Source: Reyranella aquatilis
GTDB taxonomy: Bacteria > Pseudomonadota > Alphaproteobacteria > Reyranellales > Reyranellaceae
Assembly: GCF_020880995.1 (NCBI RefSeq)
Contig: NZ_JAJISD010000003.1
Location: 248,001-312,000, forward strand
DNA length: 64,000 nt
Reading direction: 5' to 3'
Shown: positions 6,500 to 15,926 of the stretch, piece after piece
Position numbering within the stretch: position 1 is the stretch's first letter
Layout: the number at the start of each line of letters is the position of its first letter
Translations under genes and position numbers: made by a program
Notes under the pieces: generated by a model
Databases searched by the model: none
What the model was told of the DNA's origin: nothing
The model's input: the letters and a program-made list of their open reading frames with translations, nothing else

Positions 6500-8924
6500 C
6501 GCCTGGCCTTTCCGAGCCGGTTTCCTTCGTTTCGGGCGAGGGATCGGCGTGCAGCGAGAAATTCAGCTTGTCGAGGCCGCGCACCTTGAACTCGGGGATG
6601 GGGCTGGGATCGATGATCTTGTTCTCGATCAGCTTCTGCAGGATGGCCCGGTTGAGATCGTTGGTCACGATCAGCCGGTCCTCGAGGCGGGCGACGAAGA
6701 CGAACAGTTCGAAGTCGAGCCCGCTGGAGGCGACCTTCACGAAGCGCACGATCGGCGGCGGCACGCGCAGCACGCGGGCATGCGCCAGCGCCGCTTCGCG
6801 CAGGATCGCCTCCATGGCGTTCACGTCGGTGCCGATCGGCACCGTCAGCTTGATCTCGATGCGGCTCGACGTGTCGGAGTAGGTGCGATTCACGACCGGG
6901 TTCTGGAGGAACAGGCTGTTCGGCACGATGACGTGTGTGCGCTGGAACGTCTCGATCTCGGTCGCGCGGATATTGATGCGGCGCACAAAGCCCTCGTGGC
7001 CGTTCACCGTCACCCAGTCGCCCGCCTTGATCGGCCGTTCGACCAGCAGGATCACCCCCGAGATGACGTTGTTGGCGATGTTCTGGAGGCCGAGGCCGAT
7101 ACCGACCGACAGCGCGCCCAGCACGATCGCGAGGTTGGTGAAGTCGACCCCCAGCGCGCCGATCCCTACCAGGATGGCGATCATCACGCCGACATAGTTG
7201 AGACCGGCGTCGATCGACTGGCGCAACGGCATCGGCGCATCGACGGTCGGCAGCACGCGGTCGCGCACGATGCTGCGCACCAGCCGCGCGAGCAGCATGC
7301 AGACGAAGAAGGCGACGATCGCCATGCCGACGTTGCCCAGCGAGATGGTGACGCCGCCCACCTTGACGCCGCGCAGGAGCTGGCCGAACCCGTCCATGAT
7401 CGCGTCGGTGTCGACGTTCCAGGTCGCAGGGATGGCGATCGACAGGAGCAGGATCAGCGCCGCATCGAACACCAGCAGTACGAGATACTGGCCGCGCAGG
7501 TTGGTGTCGGGCGCGAGCCCGAGGCTGCGCCGAACCCATTTGCCCGACGGCGAATTGGGCGACGCGGCCGCCTCCAGCAGGTCGGCGACAAGGCGATGCA
7601 GCAGCAGGGCGATGCCGATCAGCAGGCAGGTCGTCGAGATCGCCGAATGGAGGTGCGAACCGAGGGTCGCGTAGCCGATGAGCGAGAAGATGATCGACGA
7701 GAAGACGGCAATCACGAGCGCGAACCGCGCCACGGTCCACCAGCTGCCGCCGATCATCGGCGGCAGCTCGGAGCCTTCGGGACGGGCCGCTTGCCAGGCC
7801 CGGTTGGAGAGGCCGGGAAGGCTGAGGACGGCGACAACGCTGGTCAGCACGACGGCGCCGACCGCGGCCACGGCGTCACGTCCCTCGCCGCGCGTCAAAG
7901 CCAGGTAGACGAACTCGAGCGGCAGGCTCACCGAGAACAGGCGGCGCAGAGCCTGGGAAAGATACTGCGCGGCATCGTCGGTCAATGGCAGCACGCGCCA
8001 TTCGGGACGCGCCGGCGAGAGACCCGCCGAGGTCATGCCGAAGACCAGCAGCAGCAGCACGAGGCGCAGCACGGCATCCGGGATCAGCGTGTCGATGGGA
8101 GAGGGCGGATGGCTGGCCAGCAGCAGCTTGCCGATCAGCCAGACCGCCAGGATGGGCACGAGGACGAGGCCGAGCCCGTCGATGGCCGTCACGATGGTCT
8201 GGTCGCTGTGGGCGTCGATATGCGTGCCGCCCCGTCCGAAGCGGCGACGCAGCCATCGCCCCACCCACCACAAGAGTATCGTGATGACCGCCCACAGGCC
8301 GAGCGGCACCAGTTCGGGGCTGGCCGAGCCCAGCGACAGGAAGCCGTCGCGGCTCCAGGTCGCCATGGCTGTGGTGAGTCCCTTCATCGAGGCCACGAGC
8401 TGCGGCCCGATCTTGTTCCACACACTGGGCGACAGGGGCGAGGGATCGCGGCGCAGCAGGGTCTGCAGGACCAGCTCGCCGCGCAAACGGGTCATGCGTT
8501 CCAGCAGCTGGTCGGCGCGGGCGATCACGACCTCGCACTGCTTGAAGCGGCTCTCCGCGACCGTGGCCTGCTCGGTCAGGCGTTCGCGTTCGGCCTTCAC
8601 GGCATCGGTCTCGGGGGGCGCATCGGCCCCGGGCTTCAGTTCCAGCGGCGCCAGCAGCTTCTTGGTGTCCGCCAGATCGTTGCGCGCCAGGGCGGCGGCG
8701 GCGAGCGCCGCGGCCCGCACGTCGGTTGCCTGCTCGCGCAACCCGTCGATCTCGATCGGCAGCAGGTCCGCCTGCTCGGTGCGGGTCGCGATACGGTCGA
8801 GCTGTCGCCCCCACAGCTCGATGAGCTGGCCAAAAGGACGTTGCGGCTGCGGCACGGTTTGCGCCGAGGCCGCGACGCTTGCGAACAGCAGCACGAGCCA
8901 TGCGAGGCGGGCTAGAGATCGCAT
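6480..8924 (-). CDS. Large MscS-type mechanosensitive channel with DUF3772-like periplasmic domain
   Basis: The 814-residue inner membrane protein has a signal peptide (1-22, ending ASA-Q), then an alpha-helical periplasmic region to about 170 matching the DUF3772 pattern. A long series of hydrophobic helices follows, with the MscS pore helix and beta domain near 580-700 (GIGLGLQNIANNVISG, LVERPIKAGDWV). Such channels release solutes on hypo-osmotic shock. The large N-terminal extension is typical of the MscK/DUF3772 class. It is co-transcribed with the alpha/beta hydrolase and divergent from the dehydrogenase at 9132. The tail after 780 is short and acidic. Confidence 0.9.
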   Translation of the reverse strand: MRSLARLAWLVLLFASVAASAQTVPQPQRPFGQLIELWGRQLDRIATRTEQADLLPIEIDGLREQATDVRAAALAAAALARNDLADTKKLLAPLELKPGADAPPETDAVKAERERLTEQATVAESRFKQCEVVIARADQLLERMTRLRGELVLQTLLRRDPSPLSPSVWNKIGPQLVASMKGLTTAMATWSRDGFLSLGSASPELVPLGLWAVITILLWWVGRWLRRRFGRGGTHIDAHSDQTIVTAIDGLGLVLVPILAVWLIGKLLLASHPPSPIDTLIPDAVLRLVLLLLVFGMTSAGLSPARPEWRVLPLTDDAAQYLSQALRRLFSVSLPLEFVYLALTRGEGRDAVAAVGAVVLTSVVAVLSLPGLSNRAWQAARPEGSELPPMIGGSWWTVARFALVIAVFSSIIFSLIGYATLGSHLHSAISTTCLLIGIALLLHRLVADLLEAAASPNSPSGKWVRRSLGLAPDTNLRGQYLVLLVFDAALILLLSIAIPATWNVDTDAIMDGFGQLLRGVKVGGVTISLGNVGMAIVAFFVCMLLARLVRSIVRDRVLPTVDAPMPLRQSIDAGLNYVGVMIAILVGIGALGVDFTNLAIVLGALSVGIGLGLQNIANNVISGVILLVERPIKAGDWVTVNGHEGFVRRINIRATEIETFQRTHVIVPNSLFLQNPVVNRTYSDTSSRIEIKLTVPIGTDVNAMEAILREAALAHARVLRVPPPIVRFVKVASSGLDFELFVFVARLEDRLIVTNDLNRAILQKLIENKIIDPSPIPEFKVRGLDKLNFSLHADPSPETKETGSERPGDAAPAP

Positions 8925-9073
8925 TCGGTGCGCGATTCCCGGAAACGACGGAAGGACTTCGTGGTCACTACCACGGGTGACCCGGACCGGGCCATGCCGC
9001 AGGCCTTCTGGCCGCGCAGGACGGCGAAATCAGGGCGCGTTTCGCAAGCCCTTCGACGGTGGCCGCTTCGTCG

Positions 9074-9102
9074 TTGACAGGGCCGGGGCGACGCGGAACC
9101 TT
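9074..9102 (+). promoter_or_regulatory. Possible sigma-70 promoter for the Ldh operon
   Basis: A perfect TTGACA (9074-9079) is followed 17 bases later by AACCTT (9097-9102), a weak -10 match, about 30 bases before the ATG at 9132. The rest of the 207-base divergent spacer from 8925 shows no further feature I can name. Confidence 0.35.
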
Positions 9103-9131
9103 GCCGCCCGAAACGAGAAAGGGAGACAGGC

Positions 9132-10235
9132 ATGGCCGAGGGCCAAGGTTCCGTTGGTGAAGTCCGCATCAAGCCCGACCGCCTGCACGACTTCACCATG
9201 GCGATCTGCCGGGCCGACGGCAGCTCCGCCGAGGAAGCGAAGCTCGTGGCCGACCATCTCGTGCTGGCCAACCTGTTCGGCCACGACAGTCACGGCGTCG
9301 GCATGATGCCGCATTACATCCAGAACACGATGAACGGCGCCTGCAAGCGCAACCATCACGCCACGCTCGATCGCGACAACGGCGCGGTGATCGTGGTCGA
9401 TGGCGGCGCCGGCTACGGCCAGGTCATCGCCAAGGAGGCGATGGACATCGGCATCGAGCGCGCGAAGAAGCACGGCGTCTGCGTCGTCGGCCTGAAGAAC
9501 TCCCACCATATCGGCCGCATCGGCCACTGGGGCGAGCAGTGCGCGCGCGCCGGCATGGTCAGCACCCATTGGGTGAACGTGCACGGCCACAAGTCGCTGG
9601 TCGCCCCGTTCGGCGGCGCCGAGGCGCGCTTCACGACCAACCCCTACTGCACGGCCATTCCGCGCAAGGGGCAGGAACCGATCGTGCTCGACTTCGCGAC
9701 CAGCCAGGTGGCGATGGGCAAGGTCCGGGTCGCCAACAACAAGAAAATCCAGATGGAGGAAGGCCTGCTGATCGACGCGGGGGGCAAGGCCACCACCGAG
9801 CCCGGCGTGATGTACAATGCGCCCTACGGCGCCATCCTGCCGTTCGGCCTGCACAAGGGCGGCGGCCTGGCGGTGATCTGCGATCTGCTGGCCGGCGCGC
9901 TGACCGGCGGCCGCACGCACAGCCCGCGCACGATCAAGAAGGACGGCACCGACATCATCAACAACATGCTGTCGATCATCATCGATCCGGATTCGATGGG
10001 CGGCACCGCCTTCTTCGAGGACGAGGTCGACAACTTCATCGGCTGGGTGAAGTCCGCCAAGCCGCAGCCCGGCGTCGCCGAGGTGCTGGTGCCGGGCGAG
10101 CCGGAACGGGCGCGCAAGCTCGACCGGGAGAAGAACGGCGTGCCGATCGACACCACCACCTGGCAGCAGCTCGTCGACACCGCCCGCACGGTGCGCCTGA
10201 ACGACACCGACATTCCCCAGATGCCCGGCGCCTGA
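9132..10235 (+). CDS. Ldh-family (malate/L-lactate/ureidoglycolate type) NAD(P) oxidoreductase
   Basis: This 367-residue cytoplasmic enzyme has the Ldh2/MDH2 signature FGHDSHG (49-55), the conserved FGGAEARFTTNP-type block near 160 and the GLHKGGGLAVICDLLAG block near 236-252. The family oxidises small 2-hydroxy acids, or reduces 2-keto acids, with NAD(P) on a non-Rossmann fold. Malate, lactate, sulfolactate, ureidoglycolate and diketogulonate enzymes cannot be told apart by eye. It lies 28 bases before a glutathione S-transferase and is probably co-transcribed with it. GGGAG precedes the ATG. Confidence 0.85.
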   Translation: MAEGQGSVGEVRIKPDRLHDFTMAICRADGSSAEEAKLVADHLVLANLFGHDSHGVGMMPHYIQNTMNGACKRNHHATLDRDNGAVIVVDGGAGYGQVIAKEAMDIGIERAKKHGVCVVGLKNSHHIGRIGHWGEQCARAGMVSTHWVNVHGHKSLVAPFGGAEARFTTNPYCTAIPRKGQEPIVLDFATSQVAMGKVRVANNKKIQMEEGLLIDAGGKATTEPGVMYNAPYGAILPFGLHKGGGLAVICDLLAGALTGGRTHSPRTIKKDGTDIINNMLSIIIDPDSMGGTAFFEDEVDNFIGWVKSAKPQPGVAEVLVPGEPERARKLDREKNGVPIDTTTWQQLVDTARTVRLNDTDIPQMPGA

Positions 10236-10263
10236 CGCGCCCGGAAGACAGGAGAGACCGAGC

Positions 10264-10884
10264 ATGGCCAAGATGAAGCTCTACTACGCGCCCTCGTCGC
10301 CCTATGCCCGCAAGGTGAGGGTGCTCGCCATCGAGGCCGGCCTCGACAAGAAGATCGACATGGTGAACGTCGCCCTGACCCCGGTCGCGCCCAATGCCGA
10401 CGTCGACAAGCACAACCCGATCGGCAAGATCCCGGCGCTGTCGACCAAGAACATGGATCTCTTCGACTCGCCCGTGATCTGCGAGTACCTGGACAGCCAG
10501 CACAAGGGCCGCAAGCTCTTCCCGCGCAAGGGGCGCGAGCGCTGGATGGCGCTGCGCCAGCAGGCGATGGCCGACGGGCTGCTCGATGCCGCGTTGCTCG
10601 CCCGCTACGAGAGCTTCCTGCGCCCCGAGGAGAAGCGCTGGCCCGACTGGTCGAAGGGCCAGATGAAGAAGATCGACGGCGTGCTCGACCAGCTCGAGGC
10701 CGAATCCAAGGTGCTGAAGGGCAAGCCCACGATCGGCACCATCTCGATCGGCTGTGCGCTGGGCTATCTCGACTTCCGCTTCGGCAGCCACGACTGGCGG
10801 GCCAAGCGCCCGAAGCTCGCCAAGTGGTTCGCCGCCTTCTCGAAGATGCCGTCGATGAAGGCCACCGTCCCGCCGCCGGCCTGA
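10264..10884 (+). CDS. Glutathione S-transferase family protein
   Basis: The 206-residue protein has an N-terminal thioredoxin-fold GST domain: YYAPSSPYARKVRV with a likely catalytic Ser at 11-12, cis-Pro in NPIGKIPAL, and DSPVICEYLD for the gamma-glutamyl contact. A helical C-terminal domain follows. Such proteins conjugate or reduce electrophiles with glutathione. The ATG is preceded by AGGAGAG. It is second in a three-gene + strand run, with 5 bases to the DUF985 gene. Substrate unknown. Confidence 0.88.
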   Translation: MAKMKLYYAPSSPYARKVRVLAIEAGLDKKIDMVNVALTPVAPNADVDKHNPIGKIPALSTKNMDLFDSPVICEYLDSQHKGRKLFPRKGRERWMALRQQAMADGLLDAALLARYESFLRPEEKRWPDWSKGQMKKIDGVLDQLEAESKVLKGKPTIGTISIGCALGYLDFRFGSHDWRAKRPKLAKWFAAFSKMPSMKATVPPPA

Positions 10885-10889
10885 TCGAC

Positions 10890-11318
10890 ATGACCGCCGA
10901 CGAGATCATCGCCCGCCTCGGTCTACAGCCGCATCCCGAGGGCGGGCACTTCCGCGAGACGTTCCGCTCTGCCGATCCGTCGGGCAACGGCGGACGCGGC
11001 GCCAGCACGGCGATCTTCTTCCTGCTGAAGGCAGGCGAGCGCTCGCACTGGCACAGGGTCGATGCCGGCGAAGTCTGGCACCATTACGCGGGCGCGCCGC
11101 TCGAACTGTCGATGAGCGACGACGGCCGCACCACGCGCCACTTGCGCCTCGGCAGCGATTTCGGCCTCGGCGAGTCGCCGCAGATCGTGGTGCCGCGCGG
11201 CGTCTGGCAGGCCGCCCGCTCGCTCGGCAACTGGACGCTGGTCGGCTGCACCGTGGCCCCGGCCTTCGACTTCGCCGGTTTCGAACTCGCCCCGCCGGGC
11301 TGGCGTCCGGGCGCCTGA
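10890..11318 (+). CDS. Cupin-fold DUF985 family protein
   Basis: This 142-residue protein is almost entirely a DUF985 cupin: HPEGGHFRETFRS (15-27), the metal-type cluster SHWHR near 52-56, EVWHHYAG and a C-terminal VAPAFDFAGFELA. DUF985 proteins form beta-barrels related to sugar-binding and RmlC-like cupins, and their reaction is not established. I used the ATG at 10890, five bases after the GST stop, because an upstream in-frame start would run through the GST gene and carry no family residues. It is the last gene of the run. Confidence 0.85.
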   Translation: MTADEIIARLGLQPHPEGGHFRETFRSADPSGNGGRGASTAIFFLLKAGERSHWHRVDAGEVWHHYAGAPLELSMSDDGRTTRHLRLGSDFGLGESPQIVVPRGVWQAARSLGNWTLVGCTVAPAFDFAGFELAPPGWRPGA

Positions 11319-11330
11319 TGGAGCGCGTCG

Positions 11331-12212
11331 TCAGCGCTTCCAGAGTTCTCGCGAGGCCAGCACGGCGCCGACCGTGACCAGCAGGGCGGCGGCGATCAGC
11401 GTGCCGGTCGGTTCGGCCTGGCCGACGATCACCAGGATTGCGGTCGACAGGATGGGCGTGGCGTAGGAGATGGCGCCCAGCGCGCGGATGTCGCCGCGCT
11501 TCACCGCGTGATCCCAGAAATAGAACGCAGATCCCGCCGGCCCGAGGCCCAGCGCCAGTACGGCGAGCCAGGCCGTCCCGCTGGCCGGCCAGACCGTGTG
11601 CTCGAAGGCCAGGTGACAGGCCAGCGAAAGCACGGCCGACGCCGCACAGAAAGCGGCGATCGCATCGGTCGGCGTCTCGCCGAAGCGGCGCGACAGCACC
11701 GAGTAGATCGACCACGCAAAGGCGCAGCCCAGCGCCAGCAGGTAGCCCAGCGCATGGCTGTCGGCGAAGCTCAGGCCGCGGCCGAGGGCGAGCAGGGCCA
11801 CGCCCGCGAATCCGAGGGCGGCGCCGGCCAGATGCGGCCAGCCCAGCCGCTCCCCCGCCAGCGGCGCGGAGAGCAGCACGATCAGCAACGGCCAGAGATA
11901 GTTGATGAGGTTGGCTTCGGCCGGCGGGGCGAGCTGGAGGGCGGCGAAATAGAGGGCGTGGTAGCCGAACAGGCCGCCGATCCCCAGCAACCAGACGCGG
12001 GCCGGCCATCCGACCAGCCCGGCCCAGCCCACGCCGCGCGAAAGCGCGCGCACGATGCCGATCGTGGCGCCGACCGCGAAGGTCATGGCGACCATCTGGA
12101 AGGGCGGGATCGGGCCCGCCGACACGGAGAGCAGGGCGAGCGAGCTCCACAGGGCAATCGAGATCAGGCCCGCCGCCATGGCCCGGCGCCGGATGGTAGA
12201 GTCGCGCGTCAT
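11331..12212 (-). CDS. EamA/DMT-family transporter
   Basis: A 293-residue protein with ten hydrophobic helices arranged as two EamA repeats. The PPAEANLINYLWPLLIVL segment near 95-112 and its counterpart in the second half (GAISYATPILSTAILVI) are the conserved fifth-helix regions of drug/metabolite exporters. It would export a small metabolite or amino acid from the cytoplasm. I used ATG 12212 rather than an ATG 36 codons upstream because hydrophobic family sequence begins right after it. It is divergent from the DUF1499 gene by 88 bases and convergent with the DUF985 gene. Confidence 0.88.
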   Translation of the reverse strand: MTRDSTIRRRAMAAGLISIALWSSLALLSVSAGPIPPFQMVAMTFAVGATIGIVRALSRGVGWAGLVGWPARVWLLGIGGLFGYHALYFAALQLAPPAEANLINYLWPLLIVLLSAPLAGERLGWPHLAGAALGFAGVALLALGRGLSFADSHALGYLLALGCAFAWSIYSVLSRRFGETPTDAIAAFCAASAVLSLACHLAFEHTVWPASGTAWLAVLALGLGPAGSAFYFWDHAVKRGDIRALGAISYATPILSTAILVIVGQAEPTGTLIAAALLVTVGAVLASRELWKR

Positions 12213-12300
12213 CGACGCCGCATAGAGAATGAAGCGGAGATTGTCGAGCGGATGCGCAGAACGCTTTTCGCGAGTACGATGCGGCTGCAGCGGAGCCTGG

Positions 12301-13050
12301 ATGTTCGTTAGGCCGACCAATCCGATCAGTCATCGACTGGCGCGTATCGCCTTCATCTTAGCGACCGTGGGGTCGCTGATCGTAGCCGTCTCCGGCCCGC
12401 TGCATCGTTACCTCGGCCTCGACATCGAGGCGGCCATCGCCGTCTTCCGCTACGGCTTCTATCTCACGGTCGCGGGCATCGCGCTCGGGCTCGGCACCAT
12501 GCTGCCGGCACGGCCGGGCGACCGCCGACGGGGCTTCGTGGCGGCTTTCCTCGCTATCGCGATCGGCTTGGCCGGCGCCTGGGTCCCTCTGCACTGGTTC
12601 CTGCAGGCGCAGCACCGGCCGGCGATCAACGACATCACCACCGACACGGCCAACCCGCCGCCCCTCGTCGCCACCGCGCAACTGCGGCGCGGCGCACCCA
12701 ATCCGCCCGCCTATCCGAAGGAGAATGCCGCGATCCAGCGCGCTGCCTTCCCCGACATAGAGCCGGTGATACTGGCCGTGCCCCCGGCCGAGGCCTTCAA
12801 GCGCGTCGACCGCGTGGCCACAGCGCTGGGCTGGGACGTCGTGGCGCGCGTCCCCAATGAAGGCCGCCTCGAAGCCGTCGCGACCAGCCCCTGGTTCGGC
12901 TTTCGAGACGACATCGTCGTGCGCATCCGGCCGCAGGGACCGGGCAGCCGCATCGACATCCGTTCCAAAAGCCGCATCGGCGAAGCCGATCTCGGCGGCA
13001 ATGCCGAGCGGGTGCGCAGCTTCATCGCACGGCTGAAGGCCGAGATCTGA
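12301..13050 (+). CDS. DUF1499 membrane protein
   Basis: In this 249-residue protein, the first 110 residues hold three hydrophobic helices (about 14-34, 45-68 and 79-100). The rest is a DUF1499 domain with NPPAYP near 138, AFPDIEPVIL, GWDVVARVPNEGRLEAVATSPWFGF and the final RIRPQGPGSRIDIRSKSRIG. DUF1499 proteins are common in Proteobacteria and plastids, but their function is not known. ATG 12301 is preferred over 12229 because the upstream codons encode no family sequence and GGAG lies just before 12301. It ends 10 bases from the convergent kinase gene. Confidence 0.82.
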   Translation: MFVRPTNPISHRLARIAFILATVGSLIVAVSGPLHRYLGLDIEAAIAVFRYGFYLTVAGIALGLGTMLPARPGDRRRGFVAAFLAIAIGLAGAWVPLHWFLQAQHRPAINDITTDTANPPPLVATAQLRRGAPNPPAYPKENAAIQRAAFPDIEPVILAVPPAEAFKRVDRVATALGWDVVARVPNEGRLEAVATSPWFGFRDDIVVRIRPQGPGSRIDIRSKSRIGEADLGGNAERVRSFIARLKAEI

Positions 13051-13060
13051 CCGCCGCGCG

Positions 13061-14491
13061 TCAGGCGAGCGGCAGCGTGAAGCAGAAGAGCGTGCCTTGC
13101 GCGTTCGATTCGATCAGCGCGATGTCGCCGCCGTGCAGGCGCACCAGGTCGCGGGCGATGGCCAGGCCGAGGCCGGTGCCGCCCGGCCGTCCGCCGGACG
13201 TGAACGGCTGGAAGAGCTGCCGTGCCACCGCGGGCGGGACGCCGGGTCCGTTGTCCAACACTTCGAGCAGCAGGTATCCGCCGTTGCGGCGGGCGCGCAC
13301 GGTCACGCTCGTGGCGCCGGCCTCGAAGGCGTTTCGTCCCAGGTTGATGAACACGCGATAGAGCAGGTCGCGGTCGCATCGCGCGGCGCCGCCGCTCCCG
13401 ATCTCGTTGATCCAGGTGCGCAGCGCGTTGGGATCGTGGTCCTCGCCCTGCTCCTGCAGCGCCACGCCGACCTCGTCGACCAGATCGGCGAGATCCACGT
13501 CGGCCAGCCGGGGCGAGGGCTTGTCGCGCACGTACTCGATCGCGTCGCTGGCCAGCCGCGCGGCGCGGTCGATCGTGTTGAGGATGGTCGGCGCCAGCGC
13601 GCGCGTGCGCTCGTCGTCGCTGCGCGCCAGCCGATCCGACAGCAGGCGCGCGGTCGAGAGCATGTTGCGCAGATCGTGGTTGATCTTGTTGGTCGCGGCG
13701 CCGACCTCGGCCAGCCGCGATTTCTGGCGCAGCGAGGCCCGCAGTTCGCGCTGCAGGATCTGGAACTCCCGGTCGACCACGCCGATTTCGTCGTTGCGTC
13801 GCACGGGACCGCGCTCGGCCTTGGCTTCTTCCGGCGCGCGACGGAAGGCCGTCATGGCGGCGGACAGGTCCTGCAGCGGCCGCACGACCAGCCAGCGCAG
13901 CGCCAGATAGAGCAACGACGCGGTGAACAGCGCGACGATGATCGACAGGATGAGGATGCGGCTGGCATAGGCATACATGGCGGCGCGCATCGGCGGCTCG
14001 TCGACCACGATCCAGACCATGGCGCCGGGCAGGCGCATCGATTCGCCGCCCACACGGATGAAGTGCGAGCCGTCGCGGGCCATCGCTTCGAGCGCATCCC
14101 AGATCAGGCCGAGGGCGCCGCGGTCCTTGAGGTTGAAGCCCTGCATCTCGGGCCGCGGCTCGATGTTCATCAGGGCGCGCTTGGGCTTGTTCGGTTCGAC
14201 CAGCACGACGGCCTCGACGCGCGCATGCGCCAGCAGAGAGCGTTTGACCTGTTCGGTCACCATGTTGTCGGGCGTGGCGTCGAGGGCCAGTGCCGCCAGA
14301 GTGCCGCTCTCGATCAGCTGTTCGAGATAGACCAGGCGGAAGCGTGCGATCGAGGGCAGGAAGATCGCAACCTCCGCCGTCATCACGGCGACAATGACGA
14401 GGCCCAGGATGCGCCACGACAGTCCGAAGGCCAGCCCACGCCGCTGCGCGGGGCGGACGGATTGTTCCGTCAGGGTGGCGTCGGCGGTCAT
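13061..14491 (-). CDS. Sensor histidine kinase
   Basis: The 476-residue inner membrane kinase has TM1 at about 26-48, a periplasmic sensor to 177, TM2 at about 178-200, a HAMP linker, and a dimerisation helix with phospho-acceptor H272 in NKINHDLRNMLST. The ATPase boxes are N387 in NLGRNAFE, DNGPG (413-417) and GTGLGLAIA (438-446). No response regulator is adjacent, so its partner is elsewhere. The unusual acceptor motif NHDLRN replaces the common SHELRTP. It lies 9 bases after the flavin disulfide reductase gene, in one operon with that gene and a TVP38 protein. Confidence 0.9.
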   Translation of the reverse strand: MTADATLTEQSVRPAQRRGLAFGLSWRILGLVIVAVMTAEVAIFLPSIARFRLVYLEQLIESGTLAALALDATPDNMVTEQVKRSLLAHARVEAVVLVEPNKPKRALMNIEPRPEMQGFNLKDRGALGLIWDALEAMARDGSHFIRVGGESMRLPGAMVWIVVDEPPMRAAMYAYASRILILSIIVALFTASLLYLALRWLVVRPLQDLSAAMTAFRRAPEEAKAERGPVRRNDEIGVVDREFQILQRELRASLRQKSRLAEVGAATNKINHDLRNMLSTARLLSDRLARSDDERTRALAPTILNTIDRAARLASDAIEYVRDKPSPRLADVDLADLVDEVGVALQEQGEDHDPNALRTWINEIGSGGAARCDRDLLYRVFINLGRNAFEAGATSVTVRARRNGGYLLLEVLDNGPGVPPAVARQLFQPFTSGGRPGGTGLGLAIARDLVRLHGGDIALIESNAQGTLFCFTLPLA

Positions 14492-14500
14492 CGTCTCACT

Positions 14501-15925
14501 TTACCAGACCGGCAATCGGGCGAGGAAGCGCACCAGCCCGCGCGTGCGCGGCCCGAAAAGCCTCGCGGCGTAATAGCTGCCGGCGGCCCGCTTGGCCGTC
14601 TCGCCGAGCGTCGGATAGGGAGGTACGAATCCCGCCAGGGTCGAGATCTTCAGGCCCGCGGCGATGGCCAGGCACCAGGTCTGGATCAATTCGCCGGCCT
14701 GCGGCCCGGCAATGCCGGCACCCAGCACGCGACCGCGATGGTCGGTGATCACCTTCACCAGCCCGTCGGTCTCGTATTCGGTCTGCGCGCGGTCGTTCTC
14801 GGCGAACTTCCAGCGCAGCACCCTGACGCCGTCGCCATGCTTTGCGCGCGCCTCGCGTTCGCCGGCACCGACCTGCGCCAGTTCCGGATCGGTATAGGTC
14901 GCCCACGGCACGATGGCGGGGTCGAGCTTTGCCGGCGCCCGGAACAGCGCGCCGCGAATGAACAGCGAGGCCTGGTGACCGGCCATGTGCGTGAAGGCGG
15001 GGCGGCCGTTGCAGTCGCCGATGGCCCAGACGTTGCGGTTGGAGGTCCGAAGCGAATCGTCGACGGTGATGCCGCGCCGGTCGTGCGCGATGCCGGCCCT
15101 GTCGAGGTCGAGCGCCTCGACGTTGGGAATGCGCCCGGCCGCGACAAGTAGATGCGAGCCCTCGATCCTCGCGCCGCCTTCGAGCACGGCCGCGATGCCG
15201 CCGTCGGCGCGCTCGACCGACGCCACCCGCGTTCCCTCGCGGATGTCGATCCCCTCGGCGCGCAGCCGGGCCAACACGATCGCCGACAGTTCGGGGTCGT
15301 CCTTGGCCAGGCAGGTCGCCGCTTCCAGCACGGTGACGCGCGCGCCGAGCCGCCGGAAGGCCTGCGCCATCTCCAGGCCGATCGGTCCGCCGCCCAGCAC
15401 AACCAGATGCGAGGGCAGCGTACGGTTGGCGAAGATCGTCTCGTTGGTGAAGTGGGGAACTTCCGTCAGGCCCGGCACCGGCGGCAAGGCAGGACGCGAG
15501 CCCGTCGCCAGCACGATGCGCTTGCTGAGAATGCGATGGCCGCCCGCCTGCAGCTCGTTGCGCGCCACGAAGCGGGCCTCGTCCTGCAGCACGCGCACGC
15601 CGAGCTTCTCGAAGCGTTCGACGGAGTCGTTCGGCGCGATCGCGGCGATCACGGTTGCGACGTGATCCATCACCTTGTCGAAATCGACCGCTGGCTCGAC
15701 GGGGGCGATGCCGAACGCCGCGCCGCTTCGCTGTGCCTGCGCCGCGCGGGCGGCCGCGATCAGTGCCTTCGACGGCACGCATCCGAAGTTGAGGCAGTCG
15801 CCACCCATGAGTCCGCGCTCGACCAGCACAACATCGAGGCCCAGCTGGGCGGCACCGGACGCCACGACCAGTCCGGCCGAACCGCCGCCGACGATGCAGA
15901 CGTCCGGGGTGAGCCGCCCACTCAC
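14501..15925 (-). CDS. FAD-dependent pyridine nucleotide-disulfide oxidoreductase (dihydrolipoyl dehydrogenase-like)
   Basis: This 474-residue class I flavin disulfide reductase has FAD motif GGGSAG (13-18), redox pair C44-x4-C49 in GGDCLNFGCVPSK, NAD(P) motif VLGGGPIGLEMAQ near 180, and ATYTDPELAQVG before the dimer interface. In the C-terminal interface the usual HxHPT catalytic motif reads PYPTLGE, so the His that protonates the leaving thiol in lipoamide dehydrogenases is absent. It is more likely a reductase of unknown target than a dehydrogenase-complex E3. It lies 1 base from the TVP38 gene, a pairing seen in other proteobacteria. Confidence 0.88.
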   Translation of the reverse strand: MSGRLTPDVCIVGGGSAGLVVASGAAQLGLDVVLVERGLMGGDCLNFGCVPSKALIAAARAAQAQRSGAAFGIAPVEPAVDFDKVMDHVATVIAAIAPNDSVERFEKLGVRVLQDEARFVARNELQAGGHRILSKRIVLATGSRPALPPVPGLTEVPHFTNETIFANRTLPSHLVVLGGGPIGLEMAQAFRRLGARVTVLEAATCLAKDDPELSAIVLARLRAEGIDIREGTRVASVERADGGIAAVLEGGARIEGSHLLVAAGRIPNVEALDLDRAGIAHDRRGITVDDSLRTSNRNVWAIGDCNGRPAFTHMAGHQASLFIRGALFRAPAKLDPAIVPWATYTDPELAQVGAGEREARAKHGDGVRVLRWKFAENDRAQTEYETDGLVKVITDHRGRVLGAGIAGPQAGELIQTWCLAIAAGLKISTLAGFVPPYPTLGETAKRAAGSYYAARLFGPRTRGLVRFLARLPVW

Positions 15926-15926
15926 C

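Noticed and set aside
6549..8915. A 788-residue + strand reading frame
   Set aside because: Exact antisense of the MscS channel gene, with low-complexity composition and no motif.
13097..15151. A 684-residue + strand reading frame
   Set aside because: Antisense to the histidine kinase and part of the flavin reductase gene; shadow composition.
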